64,000 nt of DNA. Origin: Rhodoplanes sp. Z2-YC6860 (GTDB taxonomy: Bacteria; Pseudomonadota; Alphaproteobacteria; Rhizobiales; Xanthobacteraceae). The stretch spans positions 3,370,029-3,434,028 of the forward strand of contig NZ_CP007440.1 of NCBI RefSeq assembly GCF_001579845.1, given 5' to 3'. A program made the position numbers and the translations under genes. This document shows positions 44,569-54,007 of the stretch, piece by piece; the stretch's first letter is position 1; every line of letters starts with the position of its first letter. Under the pieces are notes generated by a model that saw nothing but the letters and a program-made list of their open reading frames with translations, was not told where the DNA came from and did no database searches.

Positions 44569-44926
44569 TGCAATTCCCCCAACATGCCTTGCGCACGTTC
44601 GCGCTCGACCGTGCGACTTTGGTCTTTTGCATTTTCGTCCGGAAGGCCTTTGGCCGCGGATTCCCCAGCATTTCCAGAGGCGTGGCTTCGCTGCCACACA
44701 GGTGTCGGATGACACGTCTTTCGCCGGCGCTGCCACGCGCACCGCATCCCCTCGAAACCAATGCCAACTCCCCCGGATTTCCGACTCGACGCTACCGTGG
44801 CGGTCTCCAGCCGAAAATGATGGAACCCGGAAATGAGACTGTGCGTCAAAAGAATGAGACGCCTTGCAAAACCAATTGCACACAAGGCACGTTGTCACGG
44901 ACACCACCGGTGAACGGAGAGCCGCC
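44569..44926. promoter_or_regulatory. divergent promoter region between OMP and AraC genes
   Basis: About 360 bp. It is paralogous to 42451-42890. The CCCAGCATTT motif is at 44664, and a GTGGC-6-GCCAC hairpin at 44682-44697 lies about 115-130 bp upstream of the OMP start codon. The AraC gene opens at its right end. Both genes probably draw their promoters from here. Confidence 0.7.
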
Positions 44927-46003
44927 TTGAAGCCGTCAGCGACGCAGCCGCGTGGCAGAACGCCGGCCCGCTTCCGTTTGGACCTGTCGGTCACGCCCGG
45001 CAACGCGCGTGAGTTTGATCTCTGGCGCGCCGGCCTGGCTCCGCTGTTCACCTTGGACGCACCGGATGCGGAGACGCGTGCTTCGTTCAGGCTCAACCTG
45101 ACCAGCTATCAGTTCGCAGATGTCGCGATCGTCTCCGGGACATCCTCGGCGGCTAATTTTGAACGGACAGCGCCGCTGATTGCGCGCAGCGGGCTCGATA
45201 ACATCAGCCTGGTCGTCTACGCCAAGGGTGGATGTGCGCTCGACGCTGACGGGCGCGCCACCGAGGTGCGCGCCGGAGACATCTGCTTTCTCGACAAGTT
45301 GCGTCCCATCAGCTTGCGGGCGCCCGATTACGACAGCCTCACATTGATCCTGCCGCGCGCGATGCTTGAACCGCATGTCGCGGATATCGACGGCCTTCAC
45401 GGGCGCATCCTGAAGAAATCGAATCCACTGAATGCGATGCTGGTCAATCATTTGCAGACGTTGTTCGCAGAAGCGCCGGCGCTGGGCCTGGCGGATGGCC
45501 GGCTGGCGGCGCACGGAACGGCGGCGCTGATCGCCGCTTTCGCCGGACCGTCGGCGCAAGGCCGGGACACGATTGCCCGGTCCGAATCCGCCATGTCACA
45601 GCATGCCGTGCGGCGGTTCATCGAAGCTCACCTTCATCATCCGGACCTCGGACCGGATTTCATATGCCGGCTGCTCGGCGTGTCACGCGCGAAGCTCTAT
45701 CGGGTGTTCGAACCGATGGGCGGGGTCAGCCATTTCATTCTTCAACGCCGGCTGAAGCGCGCCTACGCGTTGATCACCGATCCGGCGCAAGCCGGCCAGC
45801 GGGTCGGCTCCATCGCGGCTCAGTGCGGTTTCGCAAGCGTCTCGGTGTTCAGCCGTGCTTTCAGTCAGGCTTACGGCATGCCTCCGACCGAATTGCGCGG
45901 TGCTTTCGAGCGCGACGAGCTTCCCGATTTCGCGGTTTCCGGCGAATGCGGTTTCGGGACAATGAGCCGCTGGCTGCTGGGCCTCGATTCGGCCGGGATG
46001 TAA
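44927..46003 (+). CDS. AraC-family regulator
   Basis: 358 residues from a TTG at 44927 that follows GGAGA with 6-bp spacing; a TTG at 44864 is open further upstream. Cupin-like N-terminal sensing region with AGDICFLDKLRPISL, then a C-terminal double helix-turn-helix: ICRLLGVSRAKLYRVFEPMGG and IAAQCGFASVSVFSRAFSQAYGMPPTELR. Being divergent from the double-barrel gene, it is the natural candidate to control it. The signal is unknown. Confidence 0.85.
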   Translation: MKPSATQPRGRTPARFRLDLSVTPGNAREFDLWRAGLAPLFTLDAPDAETRASFRLNLTSYQFADVAIVSGTSSAANFERTAPLIARSGLDNISLVVYAKGGCALDADGRATEVRAGDICFLDKLRPISLRAPDYDSLTLILPRAMLEPHVADIDGLHGRILKKSNPLNAMLVNHLQTLFAEAPALGLADGRLAAHGTAALIAAFAGPSAQGRDTIARSESAMSQHAVRRFIEAHLHHPDLGPDFICRLLGVSRAKLYRVFEPMGGVSHFILQRRLKRAYALITDPAQAGQRVGSIAAQCGFASVSVFSRAFSQAYGMPPTELRGAFERDELPDFAVSGECGFGTMSRWLLGLDSAGM

Positions 46004-46107
46004 CATCGCCGACGCGGTGATTGTGTCGCCGATATCACCGCTGACCGGAGAAATCCGGGCACCTCAGCCCTGCTAATCCAGCAGTTGTATTTCCTCGCCG
46101 CTTCGTC

Positions 46108-47655
46108 ATGGTGCGCCGCGTCATGACCATGCCGAATCCGCCCGCCAAACCGGCCGCAACTCCTGCGCCCGCGCCGCTCGACCACGGCACGATCGTTCAG
46201 ATCATGACGGGCATTCTGCTCGCCATGTTCCTCTCGGCGCTAGAGCAGACCATCGTCGCGCCCGCGCTGCCGACGATCGGGCGGAGCCTCGGCAATGTCG
46301 AAAGCCTGTCTTGGGTGGTGTCGGCCTATTTGTTGACGTACACGGCGGCGACGCCGCTGTTCGGTAAGCTCTCCGACATCTATGGTCGGCGGCTGATGCT
46401 GCTGCTGGCGCTTGCGATCTTCATCGTCGGTTCCGCAGCCTGCGCGCTCGCGCCGAACATGCCGGCGCTCATCGTCGCGCGAGCTTTGCAAGGCATCGGC
46501 GGTGGCGGCATTCTGCCGATCGCACACACGGTGATCGGCGACATGGTCGCGCCGCGCGAGCGGGCGCGTTATCAGAGCTACACCGCGGTGATGTTCATGA
46601 TGGCGAGCGTGCTGGGTCCGCTGCTCGGCGGCGTGCTCACCGATCATTTCCACTGGACGCTGATCTTCTGGATCAACCTGCCGATGGGCGCGTTGGCGCT
46701 GTGGATGACGGATCGCGCGTTGCGCAAGCTGCCGCGCCATGACCGGCCGCACACGCTCGACGTGCTCGGCGCGCTGTTGATGATGCTTGCGGCGCTGCCG
46801 CTCATGCTCGCGATGAGCTGGGGCGGCACGCATTATCCCTGGAGCTCGGCGCCGATCCTGGGATTGCTGTTCGCGTCCGTGGCGTTCTGGGTGCTGTTCG
46901 GGCTGCGCGTTGCGAGGGCGCCGGAGCCATTCATCCCGCTGTCGATCCTGCGGGAGCCGACGGTGTGCGCGACCTCGATCGCGGGCTTCTTCAGCGTCGG
47001 TGTGTTTCTCGGCCTCACGGTGTTCTTGCCGGTCTATTTCGAACTGGTGCTGGGCTTTTCGCCGAGCGGCTCGGGCATCGTGCTGATCGTCTGGCTCGCG
47101 GCCATCACGGCGGGTTCGTTTGTGGCGAGCCGGCTGATCACCATGACGCCGCGCTACAAGCGTGTGCCGCTTGGCGGCCTGGTGATCGGGATCGTCATGC
47201 TGGCGCTGCTTGCTGCGTTTCCGGCGCGGCTCTCGCTGCTCGAAGCTTCCGTGCTGCTCGGGGTCGGCGGTGCTGGCATGGGCGTGATGTATCCGATCAC
47301 GACGACGATCGTGCAGAACACGGTCGCGCCGCATCAACTCGGCATCGCGACCGGCGCTCTGAACTTCATGCGCCAGCTCGGCGGCACCATCACGGTCGCG
47401 GCGTTCGGCGCGATCGTGCTCGGCGGTGTCGACATCGGCGGCAAGGGGCTGACGCTCGACATGCTGCGCGGTGGCACGCTCGCCGGAGCAGACTTCGCCG
47501 TGGTGTTCGGCTGGCTGTTCGCCGCCGGCACCGTGCTGCTCGTCGCAGCGTTCATCGCGGTGCTGATGATCGAGGAGAAGCCGCTGCGCAGCGGGCGCGA
47601 CGATGGCGGCCGCCCGGATTTGGGGCCGGACGCCGACCGGATCGCGGCGGAATAG
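46108..47655 (+). CDS. DHA2-family MFS drug exporter (first of two)
   Basis: 515 residues, about 14 membrane helices. MFS signature LSDIYGRRLMLLLALAIF between helices 2 and 3, and the motif C-like MASVLGPLLGGVLTDHFHW in helix 5, place it among EmrB/QacA proton antiporters. ATG codons at 46123 and 46129 are alternative starts. No membrane-fusion partner is adjacent. The next gene encodes a paralogue. Confidence 0.85.
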   Translation: MVRRVMTMPNPPAKPAATPAPAPLDHGTIVQIMTGILLAMFLSALEQTIVAPALPTIGRSLGNVESLSWVVSAYLLTYTAATPLFGKLSDIYGRRLMLLLALAIFIVGSAACALAPNMPALIVARALQGIGGGGILPIAHTVIGDMVAPRERARYQSYTAVMFMMASVLGPLLGGVLTDHFHWTLIFWINLPMGALALWMTDRALRKLPRHDRPHTLDVLGALLMMLAALPLMLAMSWGGTHYPWSSAPILGLLFASVAFWVLFGLRVARAPEPFIPLSILREPTVCATSIAGFFSVGVFLGLTVFLPVYFELVLGFSPSGSGIVLIVWLAAITAGSFVASRLITMTPRYKRVPLGGLVIGIVMLALLAAFPARLSLLEASVLLGVGGAGMGVMYPITTTIVQNTVAPHQLGIATGALNFMRQLGGTITVAAFGAIVLGGVDIGGKGLTLDMLRGGTLAGADFAVVFGWLFAAGTVLLVAAFIAVLMIEEKPLRSGRDDGGRPDLGPDADRIAAE

Positions 47656-47839
47656 GGCGCGTCAACGGCGCGTTTCGTTCAGCAACGATCACGTCATGGC
47701 TGGTGCGCTCCCTGCGCCATTGTATCGCAGGCCGCAAAGCGCGATGTTGCTTTGCAGTATTGACGTCTCGAATCGCTGCGGGGCCTCGGTGCAAAGGGGG
47801 GCCGGCCGGAAGTTTTGAGCGGAAGGACTGATTTCTGAG

Positions 47840-49477
47840 ATGAATTTTTCCAAGGCGGCGGCTCGTGCCCGCGCCAGAGTTCGGATGACTGTCCGGCAGA
47901 GGCGGAACACCGCAGCCGATCGCTCTCCCATCGGAAAACCAGGCGCTCAGACGCCGGCTGAAGCGGTCGCTGCCGCAGCCGCCGCGGTGGCGAGCCCGCC
48001 GCGCGGCGCGATGAGCCCGGCCGAAATCCGTCAGATTTTCTTCGGCTTGATGCTCGTGGTGTTTCTCGCGGCACTGAACCAGACCATCATCGCGACCGCG
48101 CTGCCGACCATCGGGCGCACGTTCCACGATTTCGAAAACCTGTCCTGGGTCGTGACCGCCTATCTGCTCACCTCGACCGCGGTGGCGCCGCTTTACGGCA
48201 AGCTTTCCGATCTGTTCGGCCGGCGCACCATGATTCTGGTCGCGGTCGGCCTGTTCATGGCGGGTTCGGCCGCGGCCGCAGCCTCGCCGAACATGATGAT
48301 GCTGATTGTCGGGCGCGGCCTGCAAGGTATCGGCGGCGGCGGCATCCTGCCGGTGTGCCAATCGGTGATGGCCGACATCGTGGCGCCGCGCGAGCGAGGC
48401 CGCTACCAGGCCTACATGGGCGTGGTCTGGGTGACGTCCAGCGTCGTCGGTCCGGTGTTCGGCGGCGTGATGGCGGAGCACCTGCACTGGTCCATCATTT
48501 TCTGGGTCAACGTGCCGCTCGCGCTTGGCGCCGCGGCGCTGACTCACGTCAAACTCGCCCGCATTCCGCGTCATGACCGCCGCCACAAGCTCGACGTGCT
48601 TGGCGCGGGCCTGATGATGGCGTCGTGCATTCCGATCCTTCTGGCGCTGACCTGGGGCGGCACGCAGTTTCCCTGGTTGTCGGTGCCGGTGCTCGGCCTG
48701 ATCGGATTGTCGGCCGTGCTGACGCTGCTGTTTGCCTGGCGGCTGAACACTGCACAGGAGCCGTTCCTGCCGCTAGCGGTGCTCACCAATCCGGTGATGC
48801 GGATGGGCACCACGTCGGCCTCGCTCGCCATGGGCACCTCGATCGGCCTCACCATCGTGGTGCCGATGTATTTCGAGGTGGCTCATCATATGAGTGCGAC
48901 GGAATCCGGCATCGCGCTGATCCCGCTTGCGATGACGACACCGGGCTCGCTCTTGTCCGGTCAGGCGATGCTGTACTGGAAGCACTACAAGCGCGCGCCG
49001 ATGATCGGGTTGGTGTGCGCGCTCATCGCGCTCGGGTTCCTGATCTGGCGGCCCGACATGGGGCTCGCCTACGCGATCGTGCTGATGGGCATCGTCGGCA
49101 CCTCGATCGGTCTCGTCTATCCGGTGACCACGGTGTCGATCCAGAATGCCGTGCCCAATCACCAGGTCGGAATCGCAATGGGCGCGCTGAACTTCTTCCG
49201 CTCGCTGGCCTCGGCGTTCATCGTCGCGGTGATGGGCGCGATCCTGCTCGCGGTGCTCGGCGTCACGGTGAGCCGCGGCGGCGGCCATGGCGGCTCTGTT
49301 ATCGAGAGCGTGAGCACGGCAGGCCCCGGCGCAGCGCTGGTGTTCCGCTGGGTGTTTCTCGCGGCCTTTGGATTTCTGGCGCTGAGTCTTTTCTTCCTCC
49401 ACTTCATGGAGGAGCGGCCGTTGCGGACCACCGTGCAGCCTGCCGATCCGCCGGTCGCGCCGCCGCCGAAGCGATAG
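47840..49477 (+). CDS. DHA2-family MFS drug exporter (second of two)
   Basis: 545 residues with a 55-residue hydrophilic N-terminus, then about 14 helices. It has LSDLFGRRTMILVAVGLF and TSSVVGPVFGGVMAEHLHW at the same places as its neighbour. Similar runs such as IGGGGILP and APRERxRYQ show that the two arose by gene duplication. GGAAGGA near 47820 may be its ribosome-binding site. It probably exports hydrophobic compounds. Confidence 0.85.
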   Translation: MNFSKAAARARARVRMTVRQRRNTAADRSPIGKPGAQTPAEAVAAAAAAVASPPRGAMSPAEIRQIFFGLMLVVFLAALNQTIIATALPTIGRTFHDFENLSWVVTAYLLTSTAVAPLYGKLSDLFGRRTMILVAVGLFMAGSAAAAASPNMMMLIVGRGLQGIGGGGILPVCQSVMADIVAPRERGRYQAYMGVVWVTSSVVGPVFGGVMAEHLHWSIIFWVNVPLALGAAALTHVKLARIPRHDRRHKLDVLGAGLMMASCIPILLALTWGGTQFPWLSVPVLGLIGLSAVLTLLFAWRLNTAQEPFLPLAVLTNPVMRMGTTSASLAMGTSIGLTIVVPMYFEVAHHMSATESGIALIPLAMTTPGSLLSGQAMLYWKHYKRAPMIGLVCALIALGFLIWRPDMGLAYAIVLMGIVGTSIGLVYPVTTVSIQNAVPNHQVGIAMGALNFFRSLASAFIVAVMGAILLAVLGVTVSRGGGHGGSVIESVSTAGPGAALVFRWVFLAAFGFLALSLFFLHFMEERPLRTTVQPADPPVAPPPKR

Positions 49478-49489
49478 GCCGTGGATATT

Positions 49490-50149
49490 TCAGAGATTGG
49501 CGAGCCAACCCTCGGCCGAAGCGTAGCGGACAAGCTCGGCGCGGGTGCTCAGGCCCAGCTTCTCCAGTCCACGCGCCTTGTAGGTCTCGACGGACTTCAC
49601 GCCGATATCGAGCCGCCGCGCGGTCTCCTTGTTGGTGAAGCCCAGCGCGGTGAGTTTCAGCACCTCGCTCTCGCGCTCGGTCAGCGCCGGCATCAACGGC
49701 TTGTCGCCGCCGCGGCCCTGCCGGGGCGCGTTGTTGACGAAAATGCGATCGGCGATCGCCGGGTCGACGTAGATGCCGCCGGTGAGCACCGCACGCAGCG
49801 CCTGGATCAGGCTCTCGGCCGCGGAGCGCTTCAGGAGATAGCCGCGCACGCCGGCGTCGAGCGCCTGCTTGAGAAAGGCCCGATCCTCGTAGACGGTCAG
49901 CACCACCACACGCACCGAGGGCGCTTCGTCGGCAAGCCTGCGCGCGAGCGCGATGCCATTGAGCTCCGGCATCGAGATGTCGATCAATGCGATATCGGGC
50001 CGCTTTTCGTTGATCAGCTTGAGCGCCGCGAGGCCGTCGGTTGCGGTGCCGACGATGTCGAAGTCCGGCTCGGACTCGATCAGGTTGCGCAGGCCGCCAA
50101 GCACGATCGGATGATCGTCGCAAAGCGCAATGGTTGATTTCGTCGTCAC
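49490..50149 (-). CDS. NarL/FixJ-family response regulator
   Basis: 219 residues from a GTG that overlaps the stop of the kinase gene (GTGA), so the two are translationally coupled. Receiver domain: acidic pair D11/D12, phospho-acceptor D57 in ALIDISMPE, T/S and K (LLKRSAAE). Output: LuxR-type helix-turn-helix with LTERESEVLKLTALGFTNKETARRLDIGVKSVETYKARGLEK-type order. It is the partner of the kinase upstream. Confidence 0.93.
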   Translation of the reverse strand: MTTKSTIALCDDHPIVLGGLRNLIESEPDFDIVGTATDGLAALKLINEKRPDIALIDISMPELNGIALARRLADEAPSVRVVVLTVYEDRAFLKQALDAGVRGYLLKRSAAESLIQALRAVLTGGIYVDPAIADRIFVNNAPRQGRGGDKPLMPALTERESEVLKLTALGFTNKETARRLDIGVKSVETYKARGLEKLGLSTRAELVRYASAEGWLANL

Positions 50150-52218
50150 GCCGAGAGCCTCGCAATGTTGGCCGGTATCCGTGCGAACACGGTCGTGCCG
50201 ATGCCAATGGATGATTCGATTTCGAGCTCGCCGCCGATCAGCGCCAGCCGCTCGCGCATGCCGGCAACGCCGAGGCCACGGCGGCCTTTGGCCGGGGTAT
50301 TGCCAGTCAAGGTTTGGCCGTTCAGGCTTTGGCCGTTGAGCACCGCGGTGTCGAAGCCCGCGCCGTTGTCTTCGATGGTGAGCTGCACGTTGCCGCCGGC
50401 GCGGCCGACCACCACGCTCACCGACGTCGCCTCGCGGGCGTGCTTGGCGATATTGGTCAGAGCCTCCTGCACGATGCGGTAGATCGCGGTGCGCTGCTCG
50501 TCGGTCAGCGTGTCGAGATCGAAGTCGCCGCCGCGCAGGAAGTCGGCCGGGATGCCGAACTGCTGGCTCCACTCCGAAACGTAATTGGCGAGCGCGGTGT
50601 TGAGCCCGAGCTCGTTGATCGAGGCGGGACGCAGCTCGCGGGCGATCCGGTCCAGCGACTTGCCGATCTCATCCATGCGCTCGCGCAACGCGCGGATGCG
50701 GCTTCTGCCGGCTTCGTTGTACTGGATTTCGAGACCCTTCAGCTCGAGGAGCGCCGCGGTCAGCGTCTGGCCGGTCTCGTCATGAAGCTCGCGGGCCAGC
50801 CGCAGCCGCTCATCCTCCTGCGCCTGCATCAGCCGCCGGCGCAATTCGTCGCGCTCGGACACCGCGGCCTGCAGGCGCGCCGCGGCCTGCATCCGCGGCG
50901 TGGTGTCGATGATGGTGACGATCTCGAAACGGCCGGCGCGCGGGGCGATCGGATTGGCGAGGATTTCGATCGGGAATTCGAAGCCGTCCTTGCGGCGGCC
51001 GTAGACGCTGCGGTCACCGCTGGTTGGCGGCTTCAGCCGCACCAGCGCGTTGGCGGAAGCCGCAGAGGTGTCGAGGAAGCGCTCCGAAAACAGGATGTCG
51101 ACGGGCTGACCGGTCAATGCAGCGCGATCGTAGCCGAATTTTTGGTCGATCTTCTCGTTGGTCAAAACGATGCGGCGCTTGTCGTCCACCACCAGCACGC
51201 CGTTCGGGGCGGACTCGAACAGGATGCGGAACTCCTCGCGGGTGGGGGTGCGGTCGATGCCGAGCGTGCCGACCGAGTGGGGCAGATAGCCGGACAGCAG
51301 ATAGGTCAGCGCCAGCGACAGCACGAGCAGTGCGCCGCTCGCGGAAGCGTAATTGATCAATGCGCTGTTCTGCGGCGCTTCCAGCAGCGCCAGCGGCACG
51401 CCGATCGAAACGACCCAGCCGGTGATGGCCGAGCGCCGCCAGGTCCAGCGCGTGTCCTCGCCCTCGCGCGACAGGCCGAAGTTGACGCCTTCGGCAGAGC
51501 CTGCGTCGTTGAAGCTGAACTTCACCTTGGTGCCGACGTAGTCGCTATGACGCTCGGACCGGGCAATGATGGTGTTGCCGCGATCGATCAACGTGACGGT
51601 CCACTGTCCCGGCAGGCCCGCATTGCTCAGTGCCGCGGCAAAGGTGTCGAGCGGAATGGCAACCAGGAGGTAATAGCCATTGGCGCCGCCGCGGGCGACC
51701 GGAATGCCGACCGTGATGACGGACTGGTTCATGACCGAGCCGTAGAACACGTTGGAGACCGACGGCTTGCCGCTTTCCAGCGCTTCGCGCATGGAGTCCA
51801 GGGATTCCGGCGTGGTGACTTGCGGCAGCGGCTCACCCCAATTGACGATGGTGTTGACGAGCTGCTTGCCGTTCGAGGCGTCGCGCAGCACGATCTCGAC
51901 GCCGAGCTGACGCGCCACTTCCGTCATCTGCAGGTGGAAGCGCTCGAAGTCCTGGGTCTGCAGGAACTGCGAGCTCGCGAGCGCAATCAGCGTGGCCTTC
52001 GACGATGCGATCTCGTGATCGATATCGGCCATCACCTCTTTGGTCTTGTCGTCGGCATTGCGCTCGATCTGGGTGCGCTCCGATCGCGCGGCTTGAATCG
52101 TCAGCCAGCCGTCGAACGCCAGCGCCGGCACCAGCGCCGCGGCGACCAGCGCCACGAGGCGGAAGCGGAGCGAGCGGCTCCGGGTGCGGAGCCCGGCGAA
52201 GAAACCAGCGATTGTCAC
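50146..52218 (-). CDS. NarL-type sensor histidine kinase with periplasmic sensor and PAS domain
   Basis: 690 residues. Membrane helix near 22-38, a periplasmic region of about 240 residues resembling a Cache-type sensor, a second helix near 290-310, a PAS domain (about 325-440), and a HisKA_3 domain with H479 in RELHDETGQT. The HATPase shows NIAKHA and GLGVAGMRERL. GTG start. It forms an operon with the response regulator. The ligand cannot be read from sequence; Cache-type domains often bind small organic molecules. Confidence 0.88.
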   Translation of the reverse strand: MTIAGFFAGLRTRSRSLRFRLVALVAAALVPALAFDGWLTIQAARSERTQIERNADDKTKEVMADIDHEIASSKATLIALASSQFLQTQDFERFHLQMTEVARQLGVEIVLRDASNGKQLVNTIVNWGEPLPQVTTPESLDSMREALESGKPSVSNVFYGSVMNQSVITVGIPVARGGANGYYLLVAIPLDTFAAALSNAGLPGQWTVTLIDRGNTIIARSERHSDYVGTKVKFSFNDAGSAEGVNFGLSREGEDTRWTWRRSAITGWVVSIGVPLALLEAPQNSALINYASASGALLVLSLALTYLLSGYLPHSVGTLGIDRTPTREEFRILFESAPNGVLVVDDKRRIVLTNEKIDQKFGYDRAALTGQPVDILFSERFLDTSAASANALVRLKPPTSGDRSVYGRRKDGFEFPIEILANPIAPRAGRFEIVTIIDTTPRMQAAARLQAAVSERDELRRRLMQAQEDERLRLARELHDETGQTLTAALLELKGLEIQYNEAGRSRIRALRERMDEIGKSLDRIARELRPASINELGLNTALANYVSEWSQQFGIPADFLRGGDFDLDTLTDEQRTAIYRIVQEALTNIAKHAREATSVSVVVGRAGGNVQLTIEDNGAGFDTAVLNGQSLNGQTLTGNTPAKGRRGLGVAGMRERLALIGGELEIESSIGIGTTVFARIPANIARLSA

Positions 52219-52571
52219 AGCGGCTGAACCATCAGCACAGTCTTCGGGTGCCTATGCGGGCCGCAACGAGCCGATTGCTCTGTTGCTGAACGCCCGGTAA
52301 CCGAGTCCGAACAAGTCTCATCATTTGCGCCGCCGCGTCCAGCTTTGCATCGGGGCGCGGACGGCGGTTCGAGGGTCTTGCACCGCTTTCGCGGTAAAAA
52401 GAAGCTCCGGTTCCCCCCGGGAAACCGGAGCTTCTCAGGCGAGCCGGGCTCAGACTTATCCCGGCCTGAATCCAGTAGCCGAGGGCTGTTGCCGATTCCT
52501 GAAAATGTCGGGGAATCCCCGACGGTTGGGCGGAGGTATCGCCATCGTTTGAGGCGTGGCGGGGAGGTCGC
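52219..52571. other. intergenic, contains terminator
   Basis: About 350 bp between two minus-strand genes. It should hold the promoter of the kinase operon and contains the terminator at 52396-52434. Nothing else seen. Confidence 0.6.
52396..52434 (-). terminator. terminator of the MFS gene at 52572
   Basis: GAAGCTCCGGTT (52401-52412) pairs with AACCGGAGCTTC (52423-52434), a 12-bp perfect stem. On the minus strand it is followed by TTTTT. Confidence 0.88.
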
Positions 52572-53846
52572 CTAGGGCGCGGCAGGCCCGCGTTCGAACC
52601 GGTCCGCACGCCGCAACGCCGGCACGAGCACGGCCCAGGCCGCGGCCGCGATGACGGCCGCAACGCCGCCGACAACGACACAGGGCACGACGCCGATCAC
52701 CGCGGACAGCAGGCCCGACTCGACCTCGCCCAGTTCTCCCGAACTGCCGGCCAGCAATGTGTGCACGGCGCTGACCCGTCCCCGCATCGCATCCGGCGTC
52801 TGCGCCTGCACGAGCGTCTGGCGAACCAGCATGCTGACCGAGTCCGACGCGCCCAGCATCGCGAGGAAGAACAGCGCGACATAGAAGTTGGTCGAAAGCC
52901 CGAAGCCGATCGTGGCAAGGCCGTAGATCGCAACGACGACCAACAGCGTCGGTCCGGCGCGCCGCTGGAGCGGCCAATACGCCAGCACGCTCGAAGTCAG
53001 AATGCCGCCGACCGCGGGAGCCGTCCGCATGATGCCCAGCGCCCAGGGGCCGGCCTGGAAGATTTCCTGCGCGTAGTAGGGCATCAGCGCTGAGACCCCC
53101 GCGAGCAGGACGGCCACGAGATCGAGCGTCATCGCCGCGAGCACGATCGGTGACGACCAGATGAAGACAAAGCCTGCGATCAGCGTGGACCATTTCGTGT
53201 TTGTGGTTGTGTCAATGCGCGCCGCCGGCCGCGGGCCGATCCCGATGCAAAACAGCACGCCCGCCGCGCCGATCACGGCAGCAGCCAGAAACGGCACGGT
53301 CGGTCCGGCCATGTAGAGCAGTCCGCCGATCGCGGGCGCGAGCAGCCGCGCCGTGCCGCCGAACGAATTCGTCAGGGCGACGCCGCGGGTGAGCCCGCCC
53401 TGGGGAACGAGATTCGGCAACAGCGCCTTGCTCACCGGACTGAGAAAGGCCTTCCCCGAACTGATGAAGACAACGATGAGGTAAATCGGCCAGACGGCGT
53501 CGAGATTGGCGGCAAAGCACAATGCCAGCGCGCCGATGCTGAAGGCGGCGCCGGACAGAGCCAGCACACTGCGCCGGTCGAAGCGATCCGTGGCGATTCC
53601 GGTCAGCAGCGAGAACAGGATGAGCGGCATGAAGCCGGCGAGGCCGATCATGCCCAGGGCGAAGGTGCTCTTCGTCTTGCTGAAGATCAGCCAGCCCGTC
53701 GCCACCACGATGATGTCTTCGGCGCAGCCGAACAGCGTGTCGGCCGCGATGAAGCTCGCGAGAGCGTTCTTGTACGGAACGGGCCGCGCGGCCCCGACGC
53801 CTGTCAGGAGCTTTTCAACGTGCGGCACGGGTTGGGGATCGGTCAT
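52572..53846 (-). CDS. MFS exporter, EntS-like
   Basis: 424 residues with about 12 membrane helices. It has GIATDRFDRRSVLALSGAAF and the MRGRVSAVHTLLAGSSGELGEVESG segment typical of the enterobactin-exporter-like (MFS_3) group. The start at 53846 is chosen; a longer frame upstream has no signal. Its cargo is unknown. No siderophore genes lie nearby. A clean terminator follows. Confidence 0.8.
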   Translation of the reverse strand: MTDPQPVPHVEKLLTGVGAARPVPYKNALASFIAADTLFGCAEDIIVVATGWLIFSKTKSTFALGMIGLAGFMPLILFSLLTGIATDRFDRRSVLALSGAAFSIGALALCFAANLDAVWPIYLIVVFISSGKAFLSPVSKALLPNLVPQGGLTRGVALTNSFGGTARLLAPAIGGLLYMAGPTVPFLAAAVIGAAGVLFCIGIGPRPAARIDTTTNTKWSTLIAGFVFIWSSPIVLAAMTLDLVAVLLAGVSALMPYYAQEIFQAGPWALGIMRTAPAVGGILTSSVLAYWPLQRRAGPTLLVVVAIYGLATIGFGLSTNFYVALFFLAMLGASDSVSMLVRQTLVQAQTPDAMRGRVSAVHTLLAGSSGELGEVESGLLSAVIGVVPCVVVGGVAAVIAAAAWAVLVPALRRADRFERGPAAP

Positions 53847-54007
53847 AGACGGCGAGGATTTACGTTGGCCGATGGCATCGAGCAACCAGATACGGCGCAA
53901 CGCCGGCATTCCTTGCACCGGAATTTATCCCGCCCAACGGAACGGAATTCCGCTTCGGTTGGCACTGAGACCGGCTATGCTTCCCAAAACAAAACCGGGA
54001 GGAATTG

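Noticed and set aside
42790-44712. 640-codon open frame on the plus strand
   Set aside because: Antisense to the double-barrel gene; its apparent internal repeats only mirror the repeat of the real gene.
46108-49477. tandem MFS genes as a possible recent mobile duplication
   Set aside because: They are clear paralogues but well diverged, without flanking repeats or transposase; ordinary old gene duplication explains them.
50314-52227. 637-codon open frame on the plus strand
   Set aside because: Antisense shadow of the sensor kinase gene; product has no recognisable domain.
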